Positions 51,701 through 62,300 of a stretch of DNA of 64,000 nucleotides are shown in pieces. Within the stretch, counting starts at the first letter, position 1; every line of letters begins with the position of its first letter. This stretch comes from Methanobacteriota archaeon (GTDB lineage Archaea; Halobacteriota; Methanomicrobia; Methanomicrobiales; Methanoculleaceae). The translations under genes were made by a program, and so were the position numbers. The notes under the pieces were generated by a model. That model saw only the letters and a list, made by a program, of their open reading frames with translations, was not told the DNA's origin and made no database searches. The stretch lies in assembly GCA_023393455.1 (NCBI GenBank), contig JAEWLJ010000013.1, positions 1 to 64,000 on the forward strand, given 5' to 3'.

Positions 51701-53217
51701 ACTCCTGCAACCTCGGCAGCATGCCGCTCCGCTACCGGGTCACGATCGACCGCGACCAGTGCATGGAGTGCGGACGCTGCGTCGAGAACTGCTCCTACGG
51801 CGTCTTCCGGCAGGAGGGGGATAAGATCCTGATCAACTCCCGGAAGTGCACCGCCTGCCACCGGTGTCTCACCTACTGCCCCCGTGACGCCATCATGCTC
51901 ACGGAGCAGCCCTGCGACTACCGGAGCCACCCGGTATGGAACCGGCAGGTCAGGGAGGCGATCTACAACCAGGCCCGGACGGGAAAGATCATCCTCGCCG
52001 GGATGGGCAGCGTCGCGGATCTCCCGGTCATCTTCGACCGCCTGATGCTTGACGCCGCCCAGGTCACCACGCCCCCCACTGACCCGCTCCGCGAACCCGT
52101 CGAGCTCCGGACCTACCTCGGGAAGAAACCGGGAAGACTGGACTTCCAGAAAAAGGAGAACGGGGACGTCGAACTCGCCACGGAACTCGCCCCGAACCTC
52201 ATGATCGAGACGCCGATCCTGCTCGGCCACATGAGCTACGGTGCGATCAGCCTCAACGCCCACATCGCGATGGCCCGGGCGGCACGGGAGGTCGGGACCT
52301 ACATGGGTACCGGGGAAGGCGGACTGCACCCGAACCTCTACCCCTACGAGGACCGGATGATCGTCCAGGTCGCCTCCGGGCGGTTCGGTGTGAACGTCGA
52401 TTATCTTGAGCGCGGTGCCGCTATCGAGCTCAAACTCGGCCAGGGTGCAAAGCCGGGCATCGGCGGGCACCTCACCGGCGAGAAGGTCAGTCAGGACGTC
52501 TCCAAGACACGGATGATCCCGATGGGAAGCGACGCTATCAGCCCTGCGCCGCACCACGACATCTACGGTATCGAGGACCTCCCCCAGCTCGTCCACTCCG
52601 TGAAGGAAGCGACGGAGTGGAAGAAACCGGTCTTTGCGAAGATCGCGGCCGTCAACAACAACGCCGAGAACGTGGCGGCCGTTGCCCGTTCCGGGGTGGA
52701 CGCCATCGCGATCGACGGGTTCCGGGGCGGCACGGGCGCCGCGCCGCGGGTCTTCCGCGACCACGTCGGCATCCCGATCGAGGTCGCCATCGCGAGCGCG
52801 GATAAGGAACTCCGCAAGCAGGGACTCAGGAACGAGGTCTCCCTCATCGCCTGCGGCAGCATCCGGGAGAGCCCGGACATCATGAAGGCGATCGCCCTCG
52901 GAGCAGACGCAGTCTACCTCGGGACCGCGGTGCTCGCGGCGATGGGCTGCCGTGTCTGCGGGAACTGTTACCAGGGTCTCTGCCCCTGGGGGATCGCCAC
53001 CCAGCGCCAGGACCTCGTGGACCGCTTGAACCCCGACGTGGCATCGAAGCAGGTCGCGAACCTGCTCCACGCCTGGACGCTCGAGATCACCGAACTGATG
53101 GGTGCGGCCGGGATCACCAGCATCGAGAGCCTGCGGGGCAACCGCGACCGGCTCCGGGGCTATATGCTGGATGAGGGGCTTCTTGACGTCCTCGACGTCA
53201 AGCCGATAGGAGCGTGA
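51697..53217 (+). CDS. gltB: Glutamate synthase, FMN-binding catalytic subunit
   Basis: 506 residues. Two N-terminal 4Fe-4S motifs (CMECGRCVENC and CTACHRCLTYCP) lead to the GltB FMN/synthase barrel (GHMSYGAISLNAHIAMARAA, GTGEGGLHPNLYPYE, DGFRGGTGAAPRVFRDHVG, CGNCYQGLCPWGI). It aminates 2-oxoglutarate to glutamate. This is the archaeal split form, in which the GltB domains are separate genes and the synthase domain carries a ferredoxin module. Confidence 0.94.
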   Translation: MNSCNLGSMPLRYRVTIDRDQCMECGRCVENCSYGVFRQEGDKILINSRKCTACHRCLTYCPRDAIMLTEQPCDYRSHPVWNRQVREAIYNQARTGKIILAGMGSVADLPVIFDRLMLDAAQVTTPPTDPLREPVELRTYLGKKPGRLDFQKKENGDVELATELAPNLMIETPILLGHMSYGAISLNAHIAMARAAREVGTYMGTGEGGLHPNLYPYEDRMIVQVASGRFGVNVDYLERGAAIELKLGQGAKPGIGGHLTGEKVSQDVSKTRMIPMGSDAISPAPHHDIYGIEDLPQLVHSVKEATEWKKPVFAKIAAVNNNAENVAAVARSGVDAIAIDGFRGGTGAAPRVFRDHVGIPIEVAIASADKELRKQGLRNEVSLIACGSIRESPDIMKAIALGADAVYLGTAVLAAMGCRVCGNCYQGLCPWGIATQRQDLVDRLNPDVASKQVANLLHAWTLEITELMGAAGITSIESLRGNRDRLRGYMLDEGLLDVLDVKPIGA

Positions 53218-53222
53218 GCAGC

Positions 53223-53960
53223 ATGACAAAACAGGTCACGATCGATGCGAAGGGAGTGCATTACACCCCCTTGAACCAGCAGATAAGGAAGGCCCTGGAG
53301 GACGGCGCTGATGAGGTCATCCTCAACAACGTCCTCGGACAGCGGTTCATCGGCGACGGTCTCCACGGAGACGCCACGATCCGGGTCAACGGTGTCGCGG
53401 GCGGCGACCTCGCCATGTTCATGAGCGGGCCGACAGTCATCGTCCACGGCAACGCGGAGCACGCGCCCGGCAACACGATGGACTCCGGGAAAGTGGTGAT
53501 CCACGGAAGCGCCGGGGATGCGGTGGCACACAGCATGCGGGGCGGGAAGATCTTCGTCCGCGGTGACATCGGTTACCGGGGCGGGATCCACATGAAGCAG
53601 TACGAGACGCAACGCCCCATACTGGTCGTTGGAGGGTCGGCACAGACGTTCCTCGGCGAGTACATGGCGGGCGGTCTCCTGATCGTCCTCGGTCTCGACG
53701 GGGTCATGAAAGCCCGCGAGATCGGGAGCGGGATTCACGGCGGGGAGATCGTCATCCGCGGGGACGTGGACGACGCCTGCCTCGCCGCAGGGGCAAAGAA
53801 GGTGCCGCTCACCGATGAGGACCGCACACGGATCGCCCCGGTGCTCCGGGAGTTCGCGGGCGACTTCGGGCTTGACGCGGAGCCGCTCGTGAACGCGGAT
53901 TACACAAGGATTGTTCCTGCGAGCGCACGGCCCTTTGCCGGGAAGTATACCTGGGAGTGA
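53223..53960 (+). CDS. Glutamate synthase, GXGXG structural subunit
   Basis: 245 residues with the right-handed beta-helix repeats of the GltB C-terminal domain: GAGYRGGIHMKQ-like GGxxxxG units (VHGNAEHAPGNTMDSGKVVIHGSAG, GGKIFVRGDIGYRGGIHMKQ). In single-chain GltB this is the C-terminal domain that supports the synthase barrel. The ATG at 53223 lies 6 bases after the previous stop; a GTG at 53214 overlaps it. Confidence 0.9.
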   Translation: MTKQVTIDAKGVHYTPLNQQIRKALEDGADEVILNNVLGQRFIGDGLHGDATIRVNGVAGGDLAMFMSGPTVIVHGNAEHAPGNTMDSGKVVIHGSAGDAVAHSMRGGKIFVRGDIGYRGGIHMKQYETQRPILVVGGSAQTFLGEYMAGGLLIVLGLDGVMKAREIGSGIHGGEIVIRGDVDDACLAAGAKKVPLTDEDRTRIAPVLREFAGDFGLDAEPLVNADYTRIVPASARPFAGKYTWE

Positions 53961-53965
53961 TTGGC

Positions 53966-54985
53966 ATGGAGATGAAGACTTACAAGGACCTGGAGTCCGA
54001 GGTCTGGGCTACGGGCCTCTGCTCCGGGTGCGGGGCCTGCGTGGCGGTCTGCCCGGCGGACGCTCTCCGGTTCGTATCGGGGAACACCGATGCGCCGGTG
54101 AACAACTGCTACTGCAAGGCCGAAAACGACAGCGTGCCCTGCGGGGCATGCTACGCGGCCTGCCCGCGGGTCAACCTCGCGGAGCAGGGGAAGATGCTCG
54201 GATCTTACCAGGAGATCGTTGCGGCCCGGTCGGTATTCCCGGTCGAGCGCAAGCAGAGCGGCGGCGCGGTGACGGCGATCCTGGTCAACGCCCTCGACGA
54301 GGGGCTGATCGACGCGGTCGTCACCGTGACGAGAGACCCCTGGACGTTGAAGCCGTCCTCAGCGGTGATCACCGCCTCGGACGCGCTCATCCAGCACGCC
54401 GGGAGCCGCTACTCCTGGTGGGTGCCGCTGCTTGCCTCCCTCAAGGAGGCAGTGGTCACCCGGAAGTACCGGCGGATAGCCGTCGTGGGCGTGCCGTGTG
54501 CGGCACGGGCGGCGCAGGTGATCCGGGCGAGCGACCATGACCTCCTCCGGCCCTACGCGAAGGCGATCCGGCTCGTCATCGGCCTCTTCTGCACCGAGAC
54601 CTTCGACTACGCGAAACTGGTCGAGGAGAAACTGCAGTTCGAGCGCAACATCGATCCCTGGGAGATCCGCCGCCTGGACATCAAGGGCAAGATGGACGTC
54701 TACCTGCAGGACGAGCGGCAGTTCTCCATCCCGCTCGCGGAACTGGAGGAGGCCGTCCGGCCCGGGTGCCACGTCTGCACCGACTTTACGGCGGTGGACG
54801 CGGACGTCTCGGCCGGGGCCGTGGGGTCGCCGGAGGGCTACACGACGCTCGTGATCCGCAACGACATCGGCAAGGGGTTCGTCGACCGGGCGGTCTGGCA
54901 GGGGAAACTCTCGACCGGCGGCAACGTCGACCTCACCCTCGTCGAGCGCCTGGCGGCGAAGAAGGCAGAGCGCCACCAGGAATAA
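53966..54985 (+). CDS. F420-binding (FrhB-like) subunit associated with glutamate synthase
   Basis: 339 residues. The N-terminus has ferredoxin-like cysteines (CSGCGACVAVCPADAL, then CGACYAACPR). The remainder resembles the FrhB family of F420-dependent subunits (ERKQSGGAVTAILVNALDEGLIDAVV, VGVPCAARAAQVI, GLFCTETFDYAKLVEEKL, CHVCTDFTAVDADVSAG). FrhB homologues bind F420 and FAD and move electrons to Fe-S clusters. Its place as fourth gene of the operon indicates F420H2 rather than NADPH as electron donor for glutamate synthesis. Confidence 0.85.
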   Translation: MEMKTYKDLESEVWATGLCSGCGACVAVCPADALRFVSGNTDAPVNNCYCKAENDSVPCGACYAACPRVNLAEQGKMLGSYQEIVAARSVFPVERKQSGGAVTAILVNALDEGLIDAVVTVTRDPWTLKPSSAVITASDALIQHAGSRYSWWVPLLASLKEAVVTRKYRRIAVVGVPCAARAAQVIRASDHDLLRPYAKAIRLVIGLFCTETFDYAKLVEEKLQFERNIDPWEIRRLDIKGKMDVYLQDERQFSIPLAELEEAVRPGCHVCTDFTAVDADVSAGAVGSPEGYTTLVIRNDIGKGFVDRAVWQGKLSTGGNVDLTLVERLAAKKAERHQE

Positions 54986-54989
54986 ACTC

Positions 54990-54996
54990 TTTTTTT
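54990..54996 (+). terminator. T-run terminator after the glutamate synthase operon
   Basis: Seven T residues begin five bases after the stop of the F420-type subunit gene. Confidence 0.55.
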
Positions 54997-55035
54997 ATCC
55001 GGCGAAGCAGGAGTGCAAAAAGGATATCGGGGAGG

Positions 55036-55434
55036 CTACCCCGCCCTCTGCACGGCCTGCTCCGCCGCATACCCGATCCCGATTGCGGTGATCGGGATGA
55101 TGAGATACCGAAGCCCGACCTGGGCCATGTAGGTCCCGGCGTCCATCCCCGAGAGGGGCAGGAGGATGACGGCGTCGAGCGCCCAGTTGATCAGGAGCCA
55201 CACCCCGCCGAGCAAGGCGGTCTCGCGGACGAAGTTGTCGCGGATGCCCCGCAGATAGATAAGGATGAGGAGGGTGCCGAGTGCGGCGGAGAAGACGAGC
55301 AGGACCGACTTGATCAGGAAGATGTCGTAGAGCGGCTCTCCCTCAGCCGAGTAGAAGGGGACCGAGATGAGGAAGGGGAGGAGCCAGGTCAGGAGGCCGA
55401 AACCGATGAGTCTTCCGGCTTGTGTCACGTTCAT
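55036..55434 (-). CDS. Small integral membrane protein, unknown function
   Basis: 132 residues from ATG 55434 (MNVTQAGRLIGFGLL). Four hydrophobic helices are predictable by eye: LIGFGLLTWLLPFLISVPF, IKSVLLVFSAALGTLLILIYL, ALLGGVWLLINWALDAVILL and LRYLIIPITAIGIGYAA. An ATG at 55455 is less likely because a TATA-like GGTATAATATC lies just upstream (about 55460-55470), giving a short leader to 55434. No family is recognised. Confidence 0.72.
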   Translation of the reverse strand: MNVTQAGRLIGFGLLTWLLPFLISVPFYSAEGEPLYDIFLIKSVLLVFSAALGTLLILIYLRGIRDNFVRETALLGGVWLLINWALDAVILLPLSGMDAGTYMAQVGLRYLIIPITAIGIGYAAEQAVQRAG

Positions 55435-55654
55435 AGAAGAAGGATGGTACTCCACCGGGATATTATACCATCGCGATCGCTCCGGGAGGAGGCCGGCATC
55501 TTCAAAAAGGCCGGGCAGGCATCTTCGGCCTGCATCTCCGGAGAAGCGCCGCTGAAGTCACTGGAGTGGCCCTGGTAACCAGATCCCCCCGATCTTTCCC
55601 CACCACGGAACCGCCCGCGGTCGACATATATATCAGTCCGATCAAGGGGGGGAT

Positions 55655-56818
55655 GTGAACCATCCCGCAGACGGCAATGCCGCCCTGCCCGGTGGAACCG
55701 GGGTCGGGCGGTACTCTTTCCGGTTCGTGCTTGCCGCCATCCTGATCACCATCGCAGCCGCCGGAGCGATGGTGCTCTTTCTCGAGGTACAGAGCCTCGG
55801 AGAAGCTCTTCTCTGGCCGGACTCACCTCCTGTCCCCTTCTTTGCCCTGATCCTTGCGACCGCGGGCGGCCTCGCGGTCGGGCTCTGCCTGCACGTCTTC
55901 GGCGACCACGCACTGCTGCTCCAGCAGAGTCTCATTGAGTTTCAGAAGACCGGCCGGTTCGAGCCGCGACACCTTCCCGCCGGGCTGCTCGCCATCTACC
56001 TCTCGCTGATCTTCGGGGCGAGCCTCGGACCCGAGGTGGCTGCCATAGATATGGGCGGGAGCATGGGCACCCTTGCCGGCGACCGGCTACGGAGCCGGGT
56101 GCGGACGCTCTCGACCGCCGGCATCGTCGGTGCCCTGGCCGGGTTCGCGATCTACCTCCAGATCACCAGGACCGCAGGCGGCGCCCTCTATCCGCTTCCG
56201 CCGCTTGGAGAACTGCTCCCACTGTACCTCCTCTACGCCGCGATCCTCGGACTTGTCGGTGCTGCGGCGGGCGTCCTCTTCATCGGAGCATTCCGCCTCT
56301 TCAGCCGCCTCGCAACACCCATCGCCGGGCGGCATCTGGTCAGGGGGCTTGCCGGGGGCATGGGGCTCGGTATTGCCGGAACAGTCTTTCCGCTCGTGCT
56401 CTTTTCAGGACAGAACGAGTTCAAGACCGTCCTCGATACGGGAGCAACTCTCGGTGCGGCCGTGCTGCTCCTGCTCGTCGCGGCGAAGATATTCGCGAGC
56501 ACGTGGTGCATGGCGACGATCTTCAAGGGCGGACCTATCTTTCCGCTGATATTTGCGGGCGGGACCCTCGGTCTCGCCGTCAGTCTCCTCGTTCCCGCGA
56601 TCCCGCCCGCCGTCGCCATTCCCGCCGTCATGGCAGGGATGATCGTCTGCGTCCTCAAGATGCCGGCCGGGGTGATCCCTCTCGTGGCGCTCGTCTTTCT
56701 GCAGTGGGAGATTCTGATCGTCGTCGTTATCGCGGTCGTGGCCGGGTATTACACCACCCGGAGTGTCGTGATGTTTCCTCACGAGGGCAACGGAAGGGCC
56801 GGGGTGACCGACCCGTAA
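55655..56818 (+). CDS. ClC-family chloride channel/transporter-like protein
   Basis: 387 residues from a GTG at 55655, with about ten hydrophobic helices. ClC selectivity-filter regions are recognisable as GASLGPEVAAIDMGG (classic GxxxGPE with the gating glutamate present) and KGGPIFPLIFAGG (GGxFxP). The GSGIP filter segment is not obvious, so this is a divergent ClC member. It would exchange chloride or fluoride for protons, or act as a channel. It stands alone. Confidence 0.83.
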   Translation: MNHPADGNAALPGGTGVGRYSFRFVLAAILITIAAAGAMVLFLEVQSLGEALLWPDSPPVPFFALILATAGGLAVGLCLHVFGDHALLLQQSLIEFQKTGRFEPRHLPAGLLAIYLSLIFGASLGPEVAAIDMGGSMGTLAGDRLRSRVRTLSTAGIVGALAGFAIYLQITRTAGGALYPLPPLGELLPLYLLYAAILGLVGAAAGVLFIGAFRLFSRLATPIAGRHLVRGLAGGMGLGIAGTVFPLVLFSGQNEFKTVLDTGATLGAAVLLLLVAAKIFASTWCMATIFKGGPIFPLIFAGGTLGLAVSLLVPAIPPAVAIPAVMAGMIVCVLKMPAGVIPLVALVFLQWEILIVVVIAVVAGYYTTRSVVMFPHEGNGRAGVTDP

Positions 56819-56944
56819 ACACAGCCCGTCTTTCAGATATCTTGATCGGGCTCCGGGCCATGCCCATCAGTTCCTTTCCCGGTCCCGGACGAACGACACC
56901 ACAGAAGACGCGACAGAGAGCACTATCGGGGGTCAGGTGGGGAC

Positions 56945-58318
56945 CTACCCCCCTGTCGTCCTCTTGACCCGCGCGAGCGGCGACGAACGCTCGATGAACC
57001 CCGAGAGGAAGGAGGAAAACTCCTCGTCCCAGCACTCCGCACCGGCCTTCACCGTCCAGCCCTGCTTCATCGAACGGTAGACGTGCTTGCCGAGCGCGAC
57101 CTCGAAGAGCGCCTTTGAGCGGAGGAGGTCGACGGCCCGGGTGAATGGGCGGGGGACCTCCACCACGTAGCGGCCGTCCTCAACGTAGGGGCCGGCGAAG
57201 ACCTCCGCCGAGACGTACTTCGCGAGGAACTTCTCCGCGTTCTCCCTTGATGAGAGCGGCGGGCCGATATGCCGGCGCATCAGCGGAACGGTCCCGGCCA
57301 TCAACTCGAAGAGGAGGATGCACCGCTCCGCCCCCATACTGACGTCGATGCGGCTCGCCGGAAACCCGCTCCGCTCCAGGAGTTCCCGGATCGACTCGGC
57401 GGACTTGCGGAGCTGGGGCACCACCGTATCAGGCGTGTAGTCCGGCGTCGCAAACGTGACGGAGAAGAGGTGCGTCCCCCGTGCCGCAAGCAGTCGGGTG
57501 AAGACCTCGCCGGTGAGCGGCGGCGGCGGCGACCGGCAGAAGAACACCTCCGACGGCTCCGCAAGGTAGCCGCGGGCGAGTTCCGCGAACTCGAACATCC
57601 GTGAGATCGAGAGCGCCGCCGCCACGTTCCTCTCGGGGTCAACGGGGTCGATGACGACGAGCGGGTCCTCGAACTCCTTCGCGGCGTGCCCCTCGATATC
57701 GATCACCTCCCCGGCCCTCCAGCAGGAGGCGGCGCGGAGGAGCGCATGGAACCCGCCGTAGTAGATCGTCAGGACCTCGCAGAGGTAGCCGGAGAACCCC
57801 TCGGTCATGTGGTCCGACCCATAGACCCCGCCCGCCTTCGCAAACTGCTTACAGAGGAGGACGTCGTCCGCGTAGTCATCGATGTGCGCGAGGATGTAGC
57901 GGGTATGAAACGGTGTCCGGTCCACGGCGCTCTTGATCTCGGTGGCGCTCTCTACAGCGTAGCAGGGGACGAGATCGATATCGAGCGAGTCGATCGTCGC
58001 GTTGACGTAGGGGTGCTCGGCGTACTTCTCGCACCAGGTCGCGCCGAACTCCTCTGCGATCCGGTGCGCGAGGCCGAGCCCCTGTTCCTGGAGCTCCTCC
58101 CGGGAGATGGCGGGGTCGAAGAGCATGAATATATCGAGATCCCGGTCGCCCCGGACGAAGGTGTCGCGGGCGACGGAGCCCACCATCATCGCCTTCGCCT
58201 TCCCCGAACGCTCCACCGCCTCGATCAACCGCTCTCCCATCGTCCGGATGTAGGTCCGCTCTTCGGGCGTGGGGCGGATCTTCTTGAGCACCTCCTCCTC
58301 GCAGGTGTATCGGGTCAA
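56945..58318 (-). CDS. cca: CCA-adding enzyme (archaeal class I tRNA nucleotidyltransferase)
   Basis: 457 residues. The start is a TTG at 58316-58318 (LTRYTCEEEVLKKIRPTPEE), overlapping the thpR stop; the frame continues upstream without family-like sequence. The nucleotidyltransferase motif GSVARDTFVRGDRDLDIF and the archaeal tail (HVYRSMKQGWTV) are visible. It adds and repairs the CCA end of tRNA without a template. Coupling to thpR occurs in other archaea. Confidence 0.92.
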   Translation of the reverse strand: MTRYTCEEEVLKKIRPTPEERTYIRTMGERLIEAVERSGKAKAMMVGSVARDTFVRGDRDLDIFMLFDPAISREELQEQGLGLAHRIAEEFGATWCEKYAEHPYVNATIDSLDIDLVPCYAVESATEIKSAVDRTPFHTRYILAHIDDYADDVLLCKQFAKAGGVYGSDHMTEGFSGYLCEVLTIYYGGFHALLRAASCWRAGEVIDIEGHAAKEFEDPLVVIDPVDPERNVAAALSISRMFEFAELARGYLAEPSEVFFCRSPPPPLTGEVFTRLLAARGTHLFSVTFATPDYTPDTVVPQLRKSAESIRELLERSGFPASRIDVSMGAERCILLFELMAGTVPLMRRHIGPPLSSRENAEKFLAKYVSAEVFAGPYVEDGRYVVEVPRPFTRAVDLLRSKALFEVALGKHVYRSMKQGWTVKAGAECWDEEFSSFLSGFIERSSPLARVKRTTGG

Positions 58319-58854
58319 AGCGCGACCTCCGCAAGGTCCTCGTAGATCGGTCCGCTGGGCGTGAGCGTGCTCTTCTTGAGTTTGATCCTCTCCACCCGGC
58401 AGGTTCCGAGCGGTTCGCGGGGCATGCGCTCCGCTTCCCGGCACTGCGAGGGGTGGAACTCTTTCACCCGGGCAAGGGTCACGTGAGGGCGGAAGGGGCG
58501 CGTCTCCCGGGGGAACCCGAGCGGCGCAAGGAGGTCGTCCACCTGCCGGGCAAGCGCGGCACTCTCCCCGGCGTCCGCCACATCGCACCAGATCACCCGC
58601 GGGCGGCGGGGCGGGTTGCAGACCGCGTGCCCGACCGTCAGGCTGAAAGGATCGGCCCTGACGGCCCGGAGCGCCTCGACGACCGGATCGACCAGCGCCG
58701 GATCGATCTCCCCGAGGAACTTCACCGTGAGGTGGAGGTTTGCAGGGTCGACGATGGCGAGCCGTCCGGACGACCGCCTCAAGACCTCCTGGGACTCACG
58801 GGCGCGCTCCCGGATATCCTCCGGCAGATCGATTGCAACGAACGTCCTGACCAT
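58315..58854 (-). CDS. thpR: RNA 2',3'-cyclic phosphodiesterase
   Basis: 179 residues with two HxTx motifs, HLTV and HVTL (in NLHLTVKFLGEID and FRPHVTLARVKEF), the active site of the 2H phosphoesterase family formerly called 2'-5' RNA ligase. It acts on RNA ends with cyclic phosphate. The overlap with cca points to a shared function in tRNA end repair. Confidence 0.92.
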   Translation of the reverse strand: MVRTFVAIDLPEDIRERARESQEVLRRSSGRLAIVDPANLHLTVKFLGEIDPALVDPVVEALRAVRADPFSLTVGHAVCNPPRRPRVIWCDVADAGESAALARQVDDLLAPLGFPRETRPFRPHVTLARVKEFHPSQCREAERMPREPLGTCRVERIKLKKSTLTPSGPIYEDLAEVAL

Positions 58855-59048
58855 ACTATGATACTATCGTGCTTCACCCTAGAAAATGGTGATTGTCCGG
58901 CGGAGGCCCGGGCGCTGGAACAGAGCGCAGGGCGGCCGGGAAGTCTGACGGGCAAGGGGACTGTCGGGCATATCCATACCGTTGGTGCGGGGATGTGGTT
59001 TTGGATGAGAAGCGGCGCCCCACCCGGAATGAGATCGAAAATGAGATC

Positions 59049-59057
59049 TGTTATAAC
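59049..59057 (+). promoter_or_regulatory. TATA-like element before the glutaredoxin-like gene
   Basis: TGTTATAAC lies about 25 bases upstream of a GTG at 59077. If functional, it makes upstream ATGs (59041 and earlier) unlikely and suggests a nearly leaderless transcript for the grx-nrdD unit. Confidence 0.4.
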
Positions 59058-59076
59058 CGTGCAAAACGAAAACATA

Positions 59077-59373
59077 GTGACCGAACAATCCGGGGGTATT
59101 ACCATTTCCGATACAACGCAATTCACCGTATACACACTGGAATTCTGCCCGAATTGCGAGATACTCAAAGAATTCCTGGCCTCAAGAGGCGTCCCCTTCG
59201 TCGAATGCGACATGGCGTCCGCCGAGGCACTGACCGAACTCCGCATAAACGGTGTATTCGTCCAGGAAGCGCCGGTTCTGCAGAAAGGCGACGAATTCTA
59301 CACGTCTGCCGATCTCTTCACCGGCGGCGCGTTCCAGGAGCACCTTGTCGCCGACCTGATCGCGGAGGCATAA
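59077..59373 (+). CDS. Glutaredoxin-like (NrdH/GrxC-type) thiol protein
   Basis: About 98 residues of thioredoxin-fold core: FTVYTLEFCPNCEILKEFLASRGVPFVECD with the active-site CPNC, and a conserved VQEAPVLQ cis-proline loop. It is likely the electron donor for the anaerobic ribonucleotide reductase encoded 2 bases downstream. Start choice is uncertain: GTG 59077 fits the TATA element, while ATG 59041 and an open frame further upstream also exist. NrdD is commonly paired with such a redoxin in archaea. Confidence 0.8.
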   Translation: MTEQSGGITISDTTQFTVYTLEFCPNCEILKEFLASRGVPFVECDMASAEALTELRINGVFVQEAPVLQKGDEFYTSADLFTGGAFQEHLVADLIAEA

Positions 59374-59375
59374 GG

Positions 59376-62300
59376 TTGACCCACAAGTCGACACAGGCGA
59401 CCCTATTCGGGGAGTTCGTTCCGACGTTCCCGAAGGTCAGAACCTCCCGCGGCTTCCTCCTCGACTGGGATCGAAACCGGATCGTCAAGCAGATCCTGGA
59501 GGAGACCCGGCTCGTGGAGACCTTCTACGGCTACGAAGGAGCCGATGAAGAGACAGCGCAGGATATCGCCCGGCGGGTCGAGAAGAAGATCCAGATGCTG
59601 GGCCTCCAGTCGCTCTCCGGCCCCCTGATCCGCGAGATCGTCAACACGACGCTCCTCGAGCGCGGCCTCATCCCCTACCGCAACGTCTCCACCCGGGTGG
59701 GAACCCCGGTCTTCGACGCGCACCTCATCGATGTGGGGCGTGGGTTCGAGTCCCACGACAACGCGAACCTCCAGGAGAACGCCGAGACCTCGCACAAGAA
59801 GAAGGCGGACAAGATCAGCAAGGAGCAGTACCTCCTGCAACTCCCCCCGGATCTTGCCGACCATCACCTCCGCGGTGACCTTCATATCCACGACCTGGAA
59901 TACTTTGGTACTCGCCCGTTCTGTATCGATGGAAGCACCGTGATACCTGTCCGGATGGAGAACCGCATCAGGAGCATCCGTCCCGACGAACTCCCGATCG
60001 AGGGTGACGAGTGGTACCCCGAGGACCTCTCCGCACTCACGCCGGAGGGCTGGAGACAGGTTTCAAAGGTGACCCGCCGGAGGGTGAACCCGGGTGAGAT
60101 GCTCCGGATCAAGACCACCGGCGGGCGGTCGCTGCTGGTCACCGGCGAGCACCGGATCCCGGTGCAGACCGGGGACGAGATGACCATCCGCCGTGCCGAT
60201 GAGGTTCGTGCCGGTGACGCTCTCTACAGGGTCTCCGGGACGGATACCATCCGCGGAGAGGCAATAAGAGCAATCGATCTCGTCCGGGAACTGCCGGCAT
60301 CGGTGCCGGCGCATCTCCTTGAGAATGTTTACGTCCGCGGTGCCCGGGATATCTTTACCGATGCGGTGCGGACCGGACGGGCCACCTCATACACCGAGAT
60401 CTCGCGGGCGCTCGGCGTCGAGCACCAGAAGCAGTGGTATACGCGGGGGACCATGCCGGTAACTCTCTTTGAAGCCTTTTGCAGCCGCTACGGCGTCGAA
60501 GACTATGCCGGGGTCACCATCGGGGTCACCGGGAGCGAACACGAACTGCCTGCTCTTCTCACGCTGACACCCGAACTCATCCGTCTTCTGGGGTTCTTCG
60601 TTGCGGAAGGCAACTACAACGTTTCTTTAGAGACCGGGCAGTACAACCTGGCGATCACCGAGAACCGCCAGGCACCCGCCATCCAGGCCTCAGCACGCAC
60701 CACCCTGAACACGTATGCAACGATCGCCGGTGGCACGCCCGACACCACGACCATATACGGGATCGAGGTGGAACACAACCGGGTCCTGCAGGTCTATTTC
60801 GGTGGGAAACCGGCTTACCTGCTCTTCCGCTACGTCTTCGGCATCCCGGAGGGAGCGGCAGGAAAACGCCTCCCCTGGATCGTCTACCACCTCGACGACG
60901 TCCTCCTCCACGAGTTCCTCTCCGCTCTCTTCACCGGAGACGGCTCGGCATACTACCGCCCGGAGAAATCAGACTGCATCGTCAACTATACCACCATATC
61001 ACCGACCCTCCGGCAGGAACTCTCTCTCCTGCTCACCACGCTCGGGATGGACCCCCAGATCGTCGAACTCTACGGGGAGGAAGACCGCCCAACTCTTTAC
61101 CGGCTCCAGCTCAACGGACGGAAGAATATCGAGACGTTTGCCCGATACGCCACCTTCCTCGATGAGCGGCAGGACCACATCGATGGTTTCCTCTCTGCGG
61201 TGAAGGAGAGACAGGTAAGAGAGAGGAAGGAGACCGTCGTCGAGATATCTCCGGCGGAGCCCACCGGCGAGTACGTCTACGACCTCTTCCTCGATGGCGA
61301 CGGGAGCGAGGAGAGCCACACGTTCTACGCATCGGACGGCCTCCTCATCCACAACTGCCAGGATTGGGACCTCCGCTACTTCTTCTACTACGGCCTGATG
61401 CCTGATGGAAACGGGACGAAGGCATCGGTCGCCGGCCCCGCGAAGCGGGCAGAGGTGGCGGTCCTCCACGCGGTCAAGGCGCTCGGATCCGCCCAGACGA
61501 ACTTCGCCGGCGGCCAGGGCTACTACAACTTCCTGACGTTCATGGCGCCCTTCTTCGAGGGGATGGACTACGAGGAGATCCGGCAGCTGATGCAGATGTT
61601 CGTCTACGAGATGACCCAGATGATGGTCGCCCGGGGCGGCCAGGTGGTCTTCTCATCGGTCCAACTCTCCCCGGGCGTCCCGACCCTCTGGAAGGACAAG
61701 CCCTGCGTCTACCGCGGCAAGGTCTGGAACGGAGAACAGGCGCCACTCCGGACCTACGGTGAGTTCGAGCGCGAGGTGCGGCTCCTCTTCAAAGCGCTGA
61801 TGGAGGTGATGCTCGAGGGAGACTACTGGGGCAAACCCTTCTCCTTCCCGAAACCCGAGATCAGCATCGAGCCCGACTTCCTCACCGAGGACGAAGAGTT
61901 CAACCGCGAACACCCGGACCTCCCCACCTATCAGGACCTCTACCTGATGACGTTCGAGCTCGCGTCCAAGTACGGCAGCCCCTACTACGACAACCAGATC
62001 CCCGCCTATCGCGGCGCCGGGGAGGGGATCTCCTGCTACCAGTGCCTTGCAGGCGACGAACTGGTTCCGGTCGCCGACCACCACGGCAGGGTCGCCATCA
62101 GGGCGATCGGGGATCTCTTCGATACCGCGGCAAAGAACGGGCGGCGGATTGACTCGTTCGGCACGGAACTCGCCTACTATGACGGAAAGGCCCCGAGCGT
62201 CGACTTCACCACGCTGGAAGCATCGCTCCGCCCGTTCCATGGCGTGATGCGCCAGCGCTACACCGGAGACCTCCTCCGGATAACCCTGGAGTCGGGACGG

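Noticed and set aside
51595..53229. 544-residue minus-strand frame opposite the glutamate synthase
   Set aside because: Antisense shadow; the + strand carries intact GltB motifs.
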